Positions 14,051 to 26,507 of a stretch of DNA of 64,000 bases are shown piece by piece. The notes beneath the pieces are model-generated. The model did no database searches. It saw nothing but the letters and a program-made list of their open reading frames with translations, and had not been told where the DNA came from. A program made the position numbers and the translations under genes. The stretch's first letter is position 1. Each line of letters begins with the position of its first letter. The stretch comes from Phoebastria nigripes (lineage: Eukaryota > Chordata > Aves > Procellariiformes > Diomedeidae). The stretch covers positions 213,335 through 277,334 of the forward strand of contig JAYKAV010001000.1 in assembly GCA_035582835.1 (NCBI GenBank), given 5' to 3'.

Positions 14051-14221
14051 AATTGAAATAAAACAAAGTAGAACAGTAATAGTAACAGTGATAACAACAA
14101 CAACAATAGAATATACAAAGCAGGCGATGCACAATGCAACTGCTTACCACCTGCCGAACCGATGCGTAGCCTGATATGCAAGAGCCNGTCCCGGGACGCC
14201 AGAGCCGCCCCACACTTAGTG

Positions 14222-14240
14222 TTTATACTGAACATGACGT
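14222..14240 (-). promoter_or_regulatory. TATA box and eroded CRE of solo LTR 1
   Basis: Minus-strand TATAAA lies at 14227-14222. TGACGTTG (plus strand, from 14235) occupies the position of the perfect TGACGTCA in LTR 2, so the cAMP-response element is degraded here while the TATA box is closer to consensus. Confidence 0.6.
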
Positions 14241-14487
14241 TGCATGGTATGGAATACCCCACTGGCCAGCTGGGTCAACCGCCCCGGCTATGCTCCCCCC
14301 CGCCAGCTTCCCATGCACCTGGCAGGGCANGGGAGGCCGAAAAGTGCCCGGTGCAAGCACCACCCAGCAGCAACCAAAACATCAANGGGCCATCAACGCT
14401 CCTATTATACCAAACCCAAAACACAGCACACCCCCCAGCTACTGGGAAGAAAGTTAACTCTGTCCCAGCCAGAACCAGGACAGCATG

Positions 14488-16917
14488 AATTATGAACTCT
14501 GTGTTTTCCCTGTACAGAATTCTCCATCATATTCCCATAAAAGCAAGCAGTTTGACCTATTAAAACATAACCAGCTCACTACAACAAACAACTTACATAT
14601 GTAATATGAAATNTGTGAGAACCCAGTGCAGTTTCCTTCTATATCTTTATTACGTTTGAGTAACCAGCTACATTAGAACGCTGGAGAATGTTTCACTGCA
14701 TCAATGACAGGTTATATTAAACTTGTAGATTGGGGAACGTCATAAAATCAGGTGATATGGAAAAGGGGGGAAAAAAAATCTCTAGGTTGTAACCATTTCT
14801 TCCACACGTTAATATTTGGTTTCAGATTCTCTTTATTAATCCCACATACTGGTGAATGAACAGGACTAGGTTTTTTCTGTATCTGCCATAAGCCCTTTGA
14901 AGANATTATGTTTGTCATGAATCTATGAAAAGTCCTGTGATTTTCCTCCTATGTTGGTCATAGTAAAAATATGGTATTTTTACCATCATTTTCGCAGTAG
15001 AATTCTACAAATATGGGCANTCTCAATGAATAAATTGGTGTGTTTTATTTTATTATTTTTCTTTTTTTTATTTGCAAGAAAGAAGCAAATTCTGAATAAC
15101 AGTGAGAGAGCACACACCCCCTTTTATGGACTTTCTGTGTAACTCCTGAATCTGTCCCCAAATTTGAGTATGACCTNGGGCATCTCATCTAACTTTATGC
15201 TGCTGCCGTATTCTGAGCTGTAAAGAATAAACCATAGGTCCAAACCAAAAACTGATGAGAGGATGTAAGTTATGTTTAATTGTTGAGCTTTCTGTTCTTT
15301 AAAGCTGTCTCCACTTTAAAACGTTCAGCTGGATACACCTCTAAAGATAACTGGGCTGTGAGCTCAGACAATGAGAACCAATATTAGGAGACACCTGAAA
15401 ATGCCATTTATACTACTTATGGAGTTTATAAACACTTTCTCTGTAATGCTTAAAGCTGTCACCTGAGAGGAAATGCAGTTTTACAAATTACTATAAAATT
15501 GTTTTATTTAAAGCCCTATACAATTAATTTAAAGTTCTAATTATATACAAATAAGTGCACTTAATTCAGCGTTATCCTAAAACAGTGGAGAATTTAGATA
15601 GCTCTTAATTTTGATAATTTTAAAATTTTATTTCTGTGAATTAGTAATTATAATACAAATCTTCAAATATGCATGTATATAATAGGAATAATTCCCCTTA
15701 ATTTCATTATTATTATGGATACAGAAAGTACTTTTCTTTGACTAAGGCTAGAATAACCAAAGTCATACATACTACTTGCTCTAATTCTCTGCAAAGTTGA
15801 AATGAAGTAACAACTTTCTTTAATTCTCTATGCCTTTTTAATAACTTGTTCTACTTCCAAGACAGCTTTCTTGCATTTTTCTCCTTAGCATTTCATTTGG
15901 TTTCAGTTAAGAAATTCTTCAAAACCTCTACACCTACCTTCAAATATACTAAATTTAAAACAAAGACTTCATGTTGTAATAAAAATATATCAACTGCTTC
16001 AGTATATGGTATTTACCTGTAAGCTCATCTGCTTCTAGCGCATACTTTCTATGCCCTTGTCGCTGCTCCATCCGAACACCTCACACCTCCCTTCTGGTGT
16101 CACGACAATGTGACATTGCATGGGAAATTAGTGCTTGAGCTAGTCAAGAATGGAATTAACTTCACTGATCTTAGTATGGTGCCTAATCCACTGGACAAGC
16201 TTCCTTCCCATCAGACTACTACTACTTCCTTCTTCTCACCATTCAATTACCTCTCTTAATTTGGCAATAACAGGCCATGCACTTTCAAATCAGAACCCAA
16301 CCCTACAAAGGATGCCATAGGCAAAGAAAAAAGCACAATGAAAAGCTAAAGGAAATACAGATTACAGGTGTGCTTAGCATACCTGCAAAAGTTCCAGAAA
16401 TGTAATTCTATGATGAAATGATTTTAAAACACTTCCTTCAAAGTTCAGAAAGTGCTCTGTCAGTTAATGCCCCTTCATCCAATCCTTCGTAGATGACAAC
16501 TGGTTTGAGGATAGAAACAAGTGTTTTTCATCAGCAATCCTCATCTGACCATCGCTATACAGGAACCTGGCACAAACAACAGAATCCTCTCTACTTTTCC
16601 ACAAAAATAAAAGTTATGACAAATGTATCTTTAAGACGTTTTCTTCATTAATTTTCAGCAATATCTCCCTACTTAGGAGCTGCTAGAACCCTCTGTTCTC
16701 TAGAGATTTAATGCTAGAAGGTGCTGAACATTCAATTCTCAGTGATGAAAATGGGAGTTGACGGCTCTCAGCAGCTCATCACATTAGACAGTAGGGATTG
16801 CTCACAAAAAGAATGACAGCCATACCTGAAAAATGTAAAGCAAGGTCCTAACAGCTGAGTTACTGGCTGGCATGCACCCAGAATTGGACAACAAAGTGAT
16901 GAAGACAAAGTAAGCAT
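14488..16917. other. AT-rich DNA, no gene seen
   Basis: The interval is strongly AT-rich, especially 15480-15960. Frames are short. No repeat family or RNA gene was recognised. Confidence 0.6.
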
Positions 16918-17008
16918 TGCATTTTATGCTTACTTAAAAAGCATTGCATTAAAAAAAAAAAAAAAAAAAAACCTATGCATTTTATGCTTACTTAAAAAGC
17001 ATTGCATT
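16918..17008. repeat. Exact 33-bp direct repeat flanking a 21-base poly(A) run
   Basis: The 33 bases at 16918-16950 are repeated identically at 16976-17008, separated by A21 (16951-16971) and CCTA. Each unit also contains AAGCATTGCATT at its end, a motif that occurs once more just upstream (from about 16913). The arrangement resembles either a tandem duplication with an expanded A tract or a poly(A)-only retro-insertion with a long target-site duplication. Perfect identity means it is recent or an assembly artefact. Confidence 0.9.
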
Positions 17009-17392
17009 TTAAAGCTATGCTTATTTTGAATCATTTATATTGTCTCCACTTATCCACAATCTATTCTGAGAGAATGAGCATGGCGATACCAAATTGTCTA
17101 TTACTCACAGGCATAGTCCCTGTTCATAGCATGATGCAAAGAATGTTTACAACAATTACCTAGTCGTCTTAAATTCAAATATACCAGTCTAAAGTACTTC
17201 TGAGAATTTCTCACATTATAGTATTTTAAGTGTATGAATTTCTGTTTAATATTTGCCATTATACCTTATATTTGCATTAAAAAGAGTCTTATTTCCTCAT
17301 CAAAAAAATCCACTGGGAAGTGTGGTCATTCTACAGCTAGAATATAATTATATTTCAGATTTAAACTTCTTAGATGGAAACAGATGCATGGT

Positions 17393-17527
17393 CCAAGTCT
17401 CACACCAGTTCTACACTGCCTGAATCGAATTGATTTATCTTCAACCTTTTACATCAGTCTTACACTAGCATAATTGAATTGAGTTCAATGGTTATTCTTA
17501 TTTACACCTAAAGAAGGAATCAAGCCC
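17393..17527. repeat. Relic of palindromic amniote repeat
   Basis: The segment repeats the phrases ACACCAGT, TTACACTAGC, GAGTTCAATGGTTATTCTTATTTACACC (split by a few changes) and ends in GAATCAAGCCCA. This is the pattern of an old palindromic interspersed repeat common in birds, crocodilians and turtles, with termini resembling TGGGCC...GGCCCA and an internal GTCAATGGAGTTACTC-like core. I recognise the pattern but cannot give a database name. Confidence 0.45.
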
Positions 17528-17689
17528 ACAGCATTTCTTTCCATGACTCAAATACATTGTCCAAGGATCCAGTAAAGCTACATACTTTCAATTCCATGCN
17601 TGTTTTTATGCAGATACATGACACACACACACTTCAAGCAGTTATGCAAGTGACAAGAACTGATGCCATTTAATCTGGGTTGGTTTGTT

Positions 17690-18290
17690 TCCCTCGAAAG
17701 GCAAGGACATTTGGACTGTTTAATGCAGCCACATCAGAGTACAGCGTGATCTCTACTTGTAAGAAATTTCAATTAGTTATTCTTTGCTTTCAGGTACTGT
17801 AGCCACTAAAGCAATTTAACTTTAATTCCATCTGACTTCAATTGTGTTCAAATTACAGTAAAAAGGAAGAAGACAACAAGCTGTAAATATGAAAAGAGAC
17901 AGAAAATCATTGAGAATCATGCCTTTATGAATATTTGATGAAGAAAGGTTAGATCTACTGCTGGTAAATTACAAGAAATTATGTCCATCATGTGACTCTG
18001 TCAGCAAAGGTTAATACAAATAGGTTTGGATTTAGTTGAGATGACAACGAGGATTAAAAAAGATTTGTCCTGTCCTCGCTGCAATTAGTTTTTCTCCTAT
18101 TATTATTGTAACGGAGTTTATCGTTAGGATTATGGTAACAGAACTACTGCTCAATGAAATCATTTTGTTTTTCATAATACTGTGGCAGTTTTGCAATAAA
18201 TTTTTCATCCCTACTAATCTAGCTCTTTATTGTGCATTTGCTGAAGTAGAGATACAACCATTAACCCATTTCTTGCTCTAATAGGTCTTA
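17690..18290. promoter_or_regulatory. Candidate conserved noncoding regulatory block B
   Basis: There is no open frame of note and no repeat. The sequence is well mixed, with many homeodomain, SOX and GATA-like cores: CAATTAGTTATT at about 17770, CAATTAG near 18082, TTGCAATAAATTTTTCATC near 18190 and GTAACGGAGTTTATCG near 18109. It lacks the simple-sequence decay of its surroundings. This texture is typical of deeply conserved enhancers. No alignment was possible, so the call is inference. Confidence 0.35.
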
Positions 18291-20475
18291 CTTTGACTGA
18301 TGGGAATTTTGGGTGCTGTCTTGTGGGCTACAACAAGGCTCACAGGCTGCCCTACCACCGTTCTCCATTATGGCAGCAAGGGAGGAGCTGTTGATTAGGT
18401 GGGACATCGCACAAGACCCTTTCGACAAAACTAGTCATGACATCTGATCTTGTCTGCAGTAACAGCTCTTCTGTGTTCGTGGTGATGGAAAACGGGAAAT
18501 CTGGAAGTTGTTACTGTACATGTGTGCGCACCAATAAAAAGGAAGAGGTCTTGAAAATCACACCCTTCCTCTCACATTGTAACTGCTTCAAAGCACAAGC
18601 TAAAGTAGATTGAAAACTTGATAATATTTTCCATAGTAAGAATTTGTTCATAAAACAACTATCAAACAACTATGCAAAAGAAATCAGAAGCTTAAGTGAA
18701 GTTAGGTTTTCTTCCAAGATGCATTTCAAATTTTAACTTCTAAGTTCCAACGTTACATTTGCTCCTGTTCTGACAAACTGCTTTAAATACAAAATGTTGC
18801 TATCCTGGAGTCCATATTTTCTTTGCCCGCTTTTGAGTTTGAATATACGCTTTTAAGAATACATGTTGTAAGTGAAGCAGAAATTTAATTCAGACTTTTT
18901 TTTATGTCTGATGAAAATAAAACTTTTTGTGTAATCCCTTCTGATAAAAACATAAATTAAAACTCTAGAAGTACATAGTGTATTAGTAGGGGTACACAGA
19001 ATTGCTAGAAAGTGTTAGAAGTGACCGGCAAATGACTAATTGGAATTGGCATGCGCAGCACAATTGATGGCAAGCAGTCATACTTTGGTGGTGTCCACTG
19101 AGAGTTACTTCTGCAGTTACATATACTTCTTCCACACTTAACGCCACGTGAAAGAAGGAAATTTAACACATCGGGAAGCTGGCTAGATTATCAGAACATC
19201 TAATCAATACCATTGACAATAATTCTGTCTAAATGCATTGGGGCAACCCTAAGCAAGATACAGAAACAGACATTCAGGGCCTTTGCCAATATATTACCTT
19301 TGACCCAGTGCTTCCACTCCATGCCCAAGAGGCAATGTGGCTTCCTTTCCTGTACTCTTCCACCTAACTGCTTTCCAGCTGCCTAGTTTAATAAAATGCA
19401 CCCTTCACCGTAGCTTTGACCCAGCTAAAACCAAAACAAATAATAAACCGAACCCCCCACTAGTGCCACAGCCTCTGAGGCANGAGAAGCAGTGATTCAG
19501 GTCATCCCTGCTGCAGCCATCTTATCAGTTGCATAGATTGGACTTGTGTAAATCTCAGCAACGTGCTCAACATTACGGGACTCAGTGGGATACAAATGGC
19601 TTCTTCATGTACTAGGTTTGCTCACAGAGATTTGAGTTACCTGTGGAGCAACTTTCCCACTCTCTGACATACACCTGGTGGTCCTGAAAGACATCATGAC
19701 AAATTTCCACTCGCCAGATTTAATGCTCTAAAAAGCACCCNGATTTTATTGCTCAAGTTGAAGTTAACTCTGAAAGACAGAAGACAGGGATGCATATGTC
19801 TCGAAATACCTCAGGTAGCATTAGGGAAATGACGTGCAATGGAAAAAACATTAAACTCATAGTATATGCAACATATCAAGTGTGACGGTTGCTCCCATGT
19901 ACTGGTAATGGCCATCTATCTTAAAAAAAACAAACAAACAAAAAAAAACCAACAACAACAACAAAAGAAAAAAGAAAAAAAGAAAAAAGTGACCAGCCTG
20001 TTCTGAAAAGAAACATCTCAAAGCACAAATGTACTACACAGGAGTCACGGATCGGTATATAAGCTTTTAAACGTGTGGCTGCTATCAAAAAATCAGAAAG
20101 GAGTACAACAAGGAGAGTCATAGCTATTAGCTAAAATATGCACATAGCTGCTAGGAAAAGAATTGCATGTCACAGGGCAGGAAAAATGATTTTGTCATGT
20201 TACCACTGACTTGATTGTGTGTTTAGCCCTGAGACCAGGCAGCCTGTGAGAATAACTCTTCTGTGTACCATTGCAAGGCAATCCANGGAGCACAGGTTAT
20301 TTTAAGGACATGATCCACATTCCACAGCTGCATCAGTCACTGAATTTTGTAACTTTTAAATAAAACTGTGAATATTGCTTTACGATTGCCTAAACTGTCA
20401 CTTTTTCAAAGACTACCAAACGAGTCCCCAGAGACACTGTCCTTTAACTTAAGAATATCTTTTTACAGTGATATC

Positions 20476-20480
<5 letters not shown>
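18291..20480. other. Unique AT-rich DNA with A-rich simple repeat
   Basis: No gene is seen. The segment 19922-19987 is an imperfect AAAC/AAC/AAAAAG tract. The apparent frame over it (19921-20121, minus) is low-complexity translation and not a gene. Confidence 0.65.
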
Positions 20481-20508
<28 letters not shown>

Positions 20509-20509
20509 N
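20481..20509. repeat. Poly(A) run of 28 bases ending in N
   Basis: An uninterrupted A28 is followed by one undetermined base. Its length is probably uncertain in the assembly. No target-site duplication or retrogene body was found next to it. Confidence 0.85.
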
Positions 20510-23500
20510 CTGAGGCCTTCAGCTTTAAAGACAACATAATGAGACCAGAGATTCTGCCTGCAAAGAAATTAACTTATGGCTGATTAATGAAAGTAACCTT
20601 AAATAGTAGGCATATTGCCAAGAACAGGATACTATAACAAATGGGTAGGAAATAACAGGCAGCTTTCAAGGGGCTTGAGCACGGCAGCCTAGAAGACAAA
20701 TTTGAGCAGGATACTGCTTTCAAATTTGATCCCAGATTCTTGGAATGACCAAAGAAGTCATATCTGCTACAAAGTCCTCTATAAATTCCCCCCTTCCATG
20801 TACCCTATAATAATGTAGATAATGGATTTAATTAATTGTTGGTGAAAAAACAGTTACTATATACGATCCATAATAAAAATTTTGCTTGTTGTTATANGAA
20901 TTACCAGAAATAAAAAAAAATCTGCTAGGCCCTATGAACCCTAAAGGTCCTCAGCTGCACTCATAATTTGCTCCATTTTATGTCAGCAGTATCTTTTGTC
21001 TATTGCTGTAATTCATATTAAGTATCTTAGGACTCATTCAATTACCATTGCTCCCTCTTCTCTTTGGTTGGCATAAGATCAAGGCCCAAAAGAATGAGCT
21101 TCCAAAAGACACTTAGCTGGTCTCTTTGACCTTTTTGCTACCTCTTCTGGCCTTGAATATGCTTGGTTTCATGTTCATACACTTGCTTCTTTACCAACCT
21201 CCCACAGATCCTTATTATACTTTAGCACATCAATCATTCTTTGATCCACCCAAAAAATGTGCCTTAATATTTTATTCCACAGGATTGCTCAATTTCCTTT
21301 ACCATAAGTGCAGAGGCCTCAAACAGATGTAAAACAACAAGTTTTTTGTTTTCTTTTTAATTAGCTTTGCACATCTTCAGCTTGTTTTACCTTGGTAATT
21401 GAAACTAAAAATTCTCAACAGATAAAAGTGAAAGGCAAACACACATTGTTGCTTGGATTGTGCCTTATATTCTTCTCCTTAAGTTGTTATTAGTAATTAA
21501 TGCTTCTAGGTACATAAACTGTATAGCATGATTATCATTGTGAACTGCTTGTAAGCTTGTCTGGGTGCTTATGTTGCCTTACATGATAAAACTAGTTTCA
21601 TTTTCACCGATCTGGATGACATTTTTCTTGCCATTTTCGCCTGCCTACATCTGTTTAAAATAACATCATCATAAGCTGTCCAAAAGCTGGTGGAGGTCAT
21701 TTGTATTGCTTTTTCCAAGCCCCACACTGATATGAAATAACAAAAAGACTTTATTCATAGTAGACATGTTTTTTTTTTTAATAGGCTTGCCAATATTTTC
21801 TTATTATTTCTGCCAAATAGTAAGCAAGCTTATAGGTTAGTATCAAAGATAGAATCCCATGGGCTGTAATAAGGACTGAGATGCAGTGGTACTCTGCGTG
21901 CCCTTCTTTTTTAAATTACAACCCAATTTTCATCTGTTTAAATTTATTTTAGATCTCCAAATTACACATTTAAAAGTCATCTTACCTCCANTTAAAGCCT
22001 CCAAACAAAACTTACTCTTTGCTACTTTTAATAATTNAGCAGAAATGTTTTCAGCTCTTGGTGCTTTGTTGTACCTGAGCACTTTCAGTGCCCCTTGGAT
22101 TTCTTCATGATTTGCTCAGTTGTCTAGAAAGTNGTGGGGTTTTGGTCACCTGTAATAATCTCAGCATCAGGCAGCTCATTAAAGCACCATTTTTGTCTTT
22201 CTATAACTAGACTTTAACTATAACTTCTATAATTGAGGTTTTTGTCTTCATCCTTTTCACGCTTTTTGTACGGTACACAAACACAACCTCTTGTAGAGTA
22301 TTTGTTACAAAATTATCTGTCTGGCTGTACCTCTCAAGCAGGGTACATTAGTGTTTAATTTGTCGTTTTCATGTTTCTCACCATGATGCTGATGCTCCCA
22401 AAGTTCTGAAGACTTACAACCATTACTGAATGCTCGACCTCAGCTGCTTCCCCCTGGTCTGCATCATGCCATGTTTTGTTTCTCATTGTTGCAGTTATTC
22501 TCTTTTACCTCTTTTTATCTCTGATTATCTACCACTCACTTNTTTTAATCTTCAGACAATAATTTTTCAGACTCTCAAACGTGTTCTTAATTGCTAGCCA
22601 ATGTTCTTGTCTGTACTTTATATTCATCAAAGAGTTTATTTTGAATCTGTTTCATTCAGCACTTTACTTTCACCAAGGAAAAAGGACTGGAAACCTACAT
22701 ACTTTGAGCTTACGCTGATCAGACATCCTTGCTAAATTGAGGGAATGACAGGAGAAATGTTACATGCAAACACCACTGTCTTGCAAGATACAAAATGGCT
22801 GGGAAACAGGTCACTGTATTAGCAAATCTACTCTCTTTTACAGTGGAGGAGAGACTCCAAGGTAGGAAATGGTAAGTGACACTATATACTCTGCAGTTAT
22901 TAGTTTTGTAATCATCAGTGAACAGATTTGCTATTGGGGAATAAAAGGAAAACATCACAGCACTAACTTCATCAAAATACACATTCTGCTAAAGAATGAG
23001 CAAATGAAATATGGTATAAATTTAATGAAGAAGTTAAATTGATACATGATAGTCTTCCGAAGTAGAATGTTCAAATTAACCTGTATGACGGTGATGCTAA
23101 TACAGAAAAAGAAACAGTGCAAATCCAACATCAACAAGCCAGTTAAAAAAACCCATTTTCATCAAATATAAGGTACGCTTGTGAAGAATGTTATATATTT
23201 ACATGTCTTATTTACATTAAGAATAGTCAAAAGGTATTATGTATGTGCAAAACGGGGTTAATGTCAATCAGATTAACCATACACTTATTATTTCAAGACA
23301 CTANAGTAATATTGATTACAGCAAAAATCTAGCAGATTAACTGCAGTTCAGANTGCTATCTTCTAGGAAGACGGCAACATGTAGATTTTCCACAACAAAC
23401 AGCTGAACAGACAAGCTGCCTACACCATTTATACGTATACATTAAGATACTGGGTAATGCCATCTTTTAAAAGCTGATATTTCTTTTCCCCTTCAAAAAT

Positions 23501-23606
23501 AGTGAAAGAAAAATTACAGAAAGATTCTTTGATGGAAAATTCAATATTAAAATAAAATCAAGACATTTTACTTAGGCATGCTGAAGTATTTTATCGACCC
23601 TGCACC
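20510..23606. other. AT-rich DNA, no gene seen
   Basis: Short frames only. Pyrimidine-rich stretches occur around 21100-21330 and 22200-22680 without paired splice sites. No repeat was recognised. Confidence 0.6.
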
Positions 23607-23774
23607 TCAATAAACTGCTAACTCAATCCCACAAAATTTTGTATACTCTGGTTCTGACTCAACAGAGTCATTCAACATGCACTCATCTTCAGACATGGGT
23701 CTCAACAGAATTACTGATTCTCTTACACAGGGATCCATATAGCCTGTGTAAGTACACCTGGAATGTTTAGCGAT
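23607..23774 (-). other. Exon-like open segment after a splice-acceptor-like sequence
   Basis: On the minus strand a TTTCATTCCACAG acceptor-like string ends at 23775. The frame that follows stays open for 55 codons to a TGA at 23607. The predicted peptide is acidic near its end (MSEDECMLNDSVESEPEY) and is not low-complexity, unlike most chance frames nearby. I recognise no family. No AATAAA follows closely, which argues against a terminal coding exon. It is kept only as a candidate. Confidence 0.15.
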
Positions 23775-24892
23775 CTGTGGAATGAAACACATATGTAATA
23801 GTGACATGAACGTATACATACAACAATTAATGACTTCTGTAGGAGGTGGCTAGAAGCTCTAGTTGCTGCCCAAAATCAGTAAAATTATCCATCGCAACAG
23901 AAACTGCTAAAAATCTGTATGTTGTTAGAAATGGATTTTCCAGAAACAAAATGAAATCATTTCAAAATGACCAGGTGAGGACAATAATTTCAATTGTCTG
24001 AAGGAATGGACAATGTTTTATTCTACAAATCAGCTGGCTTTATCAGTCGCTGCCAGAAGAACTCAGGAGTTTGATATTATCAGGGGGGTTATGTTCATCT
24101 CTCAAAATTGCTCATGTGTGGCTTTGTATTTGATAGTTCAAGAAGAAACCAGGCAACCATACATTGGTTTTCATGCACTTCCTCTAAACCTAACGCTGGA
24201 CACGTGAATCTGATACAGCTTGTAATACCGTGACATGCTTTTTCTCATCAATCTTATATTAGCTTCAGTGCTTAATTGCCTGTGTAAACACATACTGCGT
24301 ACTTCTGTAAGAGCATATACTACATGCCGCATCCTATGAAAATTAGTGAAGTTAACATGAATAAAGTGATCAAGATGAGCAATGTTATACCATACCTCTT
24401 TTGTGTAACTAATGTCTATTTTAAGGAAAAAAAAAGTTTCATCCTTCACATTAAATAAACCTGTTCAGAACTGTACCTAACAAAACTCCTGCTCCAGGTC
24501 TGTGGAACACTGAATCTAGACTGATGTAAAATATACATTGGCAGGCTCTTAATAGTGATTATTGTAAGTGAGCTCATGCTGCAAACTATATGGAGGCAAC
24601 GTAGAATTGCTATTATTTTAATCTTTCAAATATGAAAACTTTAAAGTGCTAGTTAAAACTTGGCGTGAATATGGCTATACATCACTTTTATGCTCCTGCA
24701 AGACTAATGATTTAATTGCATTTCACCTACATAGAATCTAATTAAGACACTGAACAACCAAATGTTTTGTGCGTGTGACCAAATACAGGATTTGTCTGAT
24801 ATAGGCACCTACAAACAACCATTGCAGGAAAAAAGATCATCCCAGGTTGAATGGACACCTAGAAAGGTAAAAAAAAAAAAAATTTGCTTTGA
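23775..24892. other. AT-rich DNA, no gene seen
   Basis: Short frames without support (for example 24171-24449, minus). A 14-base A run at about 24868-24881 lies just before the CR1 copy. Confidence 0.6.
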
Positions 24893-25862
24893 TGACTGGG
24901 GGCTCAGAGCATAGTGGTTAATGGTTTGTACTCCACCTCGATGTCAGTAAGCATGTGAAGTACCATAGAGGTCTATAGTAGGACCTCTCGTTTAATGGCT
25001 TCATCAGTGATCTGGAGCAGATAAAGGACTGCATGCTCATCAAGTTGGTAGATGACATCAAACTGTGGGGGGACATGACTACTAGTCAATATGCTCAAGG
25101 GCAGGGCTCCCATACAGATTGGAGGAATGGGTCAACAGAAACCTTATGAAATTCAACACAGAAAAATGCAAAGCCCTGCACATGGGAAGGAATAATGATA
25201 TAGGACTTGCTGGGGTATAGCTCTGCTGAAAAGGACCTGGAGGTCTTAGTAGACAGCAAGCTGCACATGAGCCAGTGCATGGAAGCACGGCCAGCCAATC
25301 AAGGGAAGTAATCTTCCCCCTCTACTCATCAATTTTATGTCACATCTAGATACTGTGTCCAGTTTGAGATCTTCCAATACAAGACAGATGTTGATCAACT
25401 GAAGCAAGTTCAGCAGAGGGCTGCTAAGATGGCTGGAGGCTGGAGCACCTGCCCTGTGACAAGAGGCTGAGGGCATGGGGCTTGTTCAGCCTGGAGGAGT
25501 AGCAGCTTTAAGGGGACTTGACAGCGGCTTCCTAGTAACTATGAGGAGGTTAGCAAGAAAATGTTGGAGTGAGGCTCTTCATAGTGCTGCGCAGGAGGAG
25601 GACAAGAGAGAACAGACATAAACTGAAAGAAGAGAGATTCTGACCAGATATAAGAAAAAACTTTCTTCCCATGAGGGCAGCCAAGTAGTGGAACAGGTTG
25701 CCCAAAGAAGTTGCGCAGTCTCCATACTTGGAGGTTTTCAAGCTCTGACTGGTTAAAGCCCTGAGCAATCTGATCTGACCTCACCAATTATAATGCTTCG
25801 AGCAGGAGGTTGGCCTAGAGAACTCCTGAAGTCCCTTCCAACCTCACTTACCCTATAAACCT
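24893..25862 (+). mobile_element. CR1 LINE, 5'-truncated, 3' end of ORF2 plus 3' UTR
   Basis: The order and wording match the avian CR1 reverse-transcriptase C-terminal region. Near 24912-25005 lies GTGGTTAATGG and the segment leading to the ATCAGTGATCTGGAG stretch. GTAGATGACATCAAACTGTGGGG (the FADDTKLG-coding position) is at 25049-25071. AAATTCAACACAGAAAAATGCAAA follows near 25146, then AAAAGGACCTGGAGGTCTTAGTAGACAGCAAGCTG near 25230. The later AGGGCTGCTAAGATGGCTGG and AGAAAAAACTTTCTTCCCATGAGGGC blocks also fit. The 3' end has GGTTGGCCTAGAGAACTCC and CCCTTCCAACCTCACTTACCC, the typical CR1 tail. Stops, frameshifts and internal deletions break the frame, so it cannot encode an active enzyme. 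The 5' truncation is usual for CR1. The many short frames seen on its minus strand are not genes. Confidence 0.92.
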
Positions 25863-26432
25863 GTGAAGTTTTTGACCTCGTTTTATTAAAGACATTTTAA
25901 ATGCAGATTGTCTGTCTCTTTTCAGAGATGTAATCTAGCATCTGCTTCCATAATAATAGACAACTGAAACCTTCTTATGTTGCAGCTAAAAATGTTGACT
26001 TACTTCCAACTTCCCAAAGCAGGATGGGCAAGAAAGAAAGAAGAAAAACCAAACCTTTATTGACATAAACCAAGACAGAGCAGCTTAAGGTTTCCCAAGT
26101 ATTAACATTATAATTAGGAAACAAGAGTTTTTGTTCCAACTCTGGGTTTCTCACAACATCCTGCCTTAACAGGATCTCTTGGAATTTGTGACTACTCTAA
26201 GCACAAATTGTTCTTCCAAAGAGATGTTGACTTTTGTGGTCTATTAAGCAAGCAACACAAAATTGTACAGTGACGCAAGTGCTTCAGGCTAAGCTGTACG
26301 TAAATCAGCTCCTTTTCCCTAGGGATTTTGTAAAAGTATAGACAAGATTAAAAGTAAACTTCAGCGTTGTAGCAATAAGTGGTCAGGAAACAAAAGCAAT
26401 TCATACAAGTTTGCTCATTGTTGCATTTCCAG
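25863..26432. other. AT-rich DNA, no gene seen
   Basis: Unique sequence following the CR1 tail, with no frame or repeat worth naming. Confidence 0.6.
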
Positions 26433-26507
26433 GTGAAAAGATATCTGCCTACCTACGGAGATGGGGTAATTGCAAAGGGAAAAATACAGATAGTCCAATC
26501 TTTTGGG
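26433..26507 (+). other. Exon-like 75-nt segment between good splice-site consensus sequences
   Basis: An acceptor-like TTGTTGCATTTCCAG ends at 26432 and a near-consensus donor GGG/GTGAGT begins at 26508. The 75 nt between them are a multiple of three and open in two frames. One reads VKRYLPTYGDGVIAKGKIQI and continues for five more residues. No protein family is recognised. A cassette exon of a large host gene, a noncoding RNA exon or chance are all possible. Confidence 0.2.

Larger units (their letters stand above)
13913..14487 (-). mobile_element. Solo LTR 1 of an avian endogenous retrovirus, with 5-bp TSD
   Basis: The element spans 13918-14482 (565 bp). On the plus strand it starts TGTNGTGGTTTAACCC and ends CAGGACA, giving TG...CA ends. 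It is flanked by exact 5-bp direct repeats GCATG (13913-13917 and 14483-14487). A 5-bp duplication fits ERVL-like or some gamma-like families rather than alpharetroviruses, which make 6 bp. On the minus strand there is a TATAAA box and an ATTAAA poly(A) signal in LTR order, so the viral sense is minus. The ends and the core around the TATA box match solo LTR 2, but the segment between poly(A) signal and TATA does not. Short open frames inside (14162-14495) are not genes. No internal viral sequence adjoins, so recombination between two LTRs is inferred. Confidence 0.88.

Noticed and set aside
14162..14495. Three overlapping open frames of 80-108 codons
   Set aside because: They lie wholly inside solo LTR 1, are proline-rich because of its C-rich sequence and cross undetermined bases.
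19921..20121. Phe/Leu-rich minus-strand frame
   Set aside because: The peptide is mostly translation of an A-rich simple repeat.
25082..25787. Cluster of minus-strand frames of 67-82 codons
   Set aside because: They are antisense shadows of the CR1 copy at 24893-25862.
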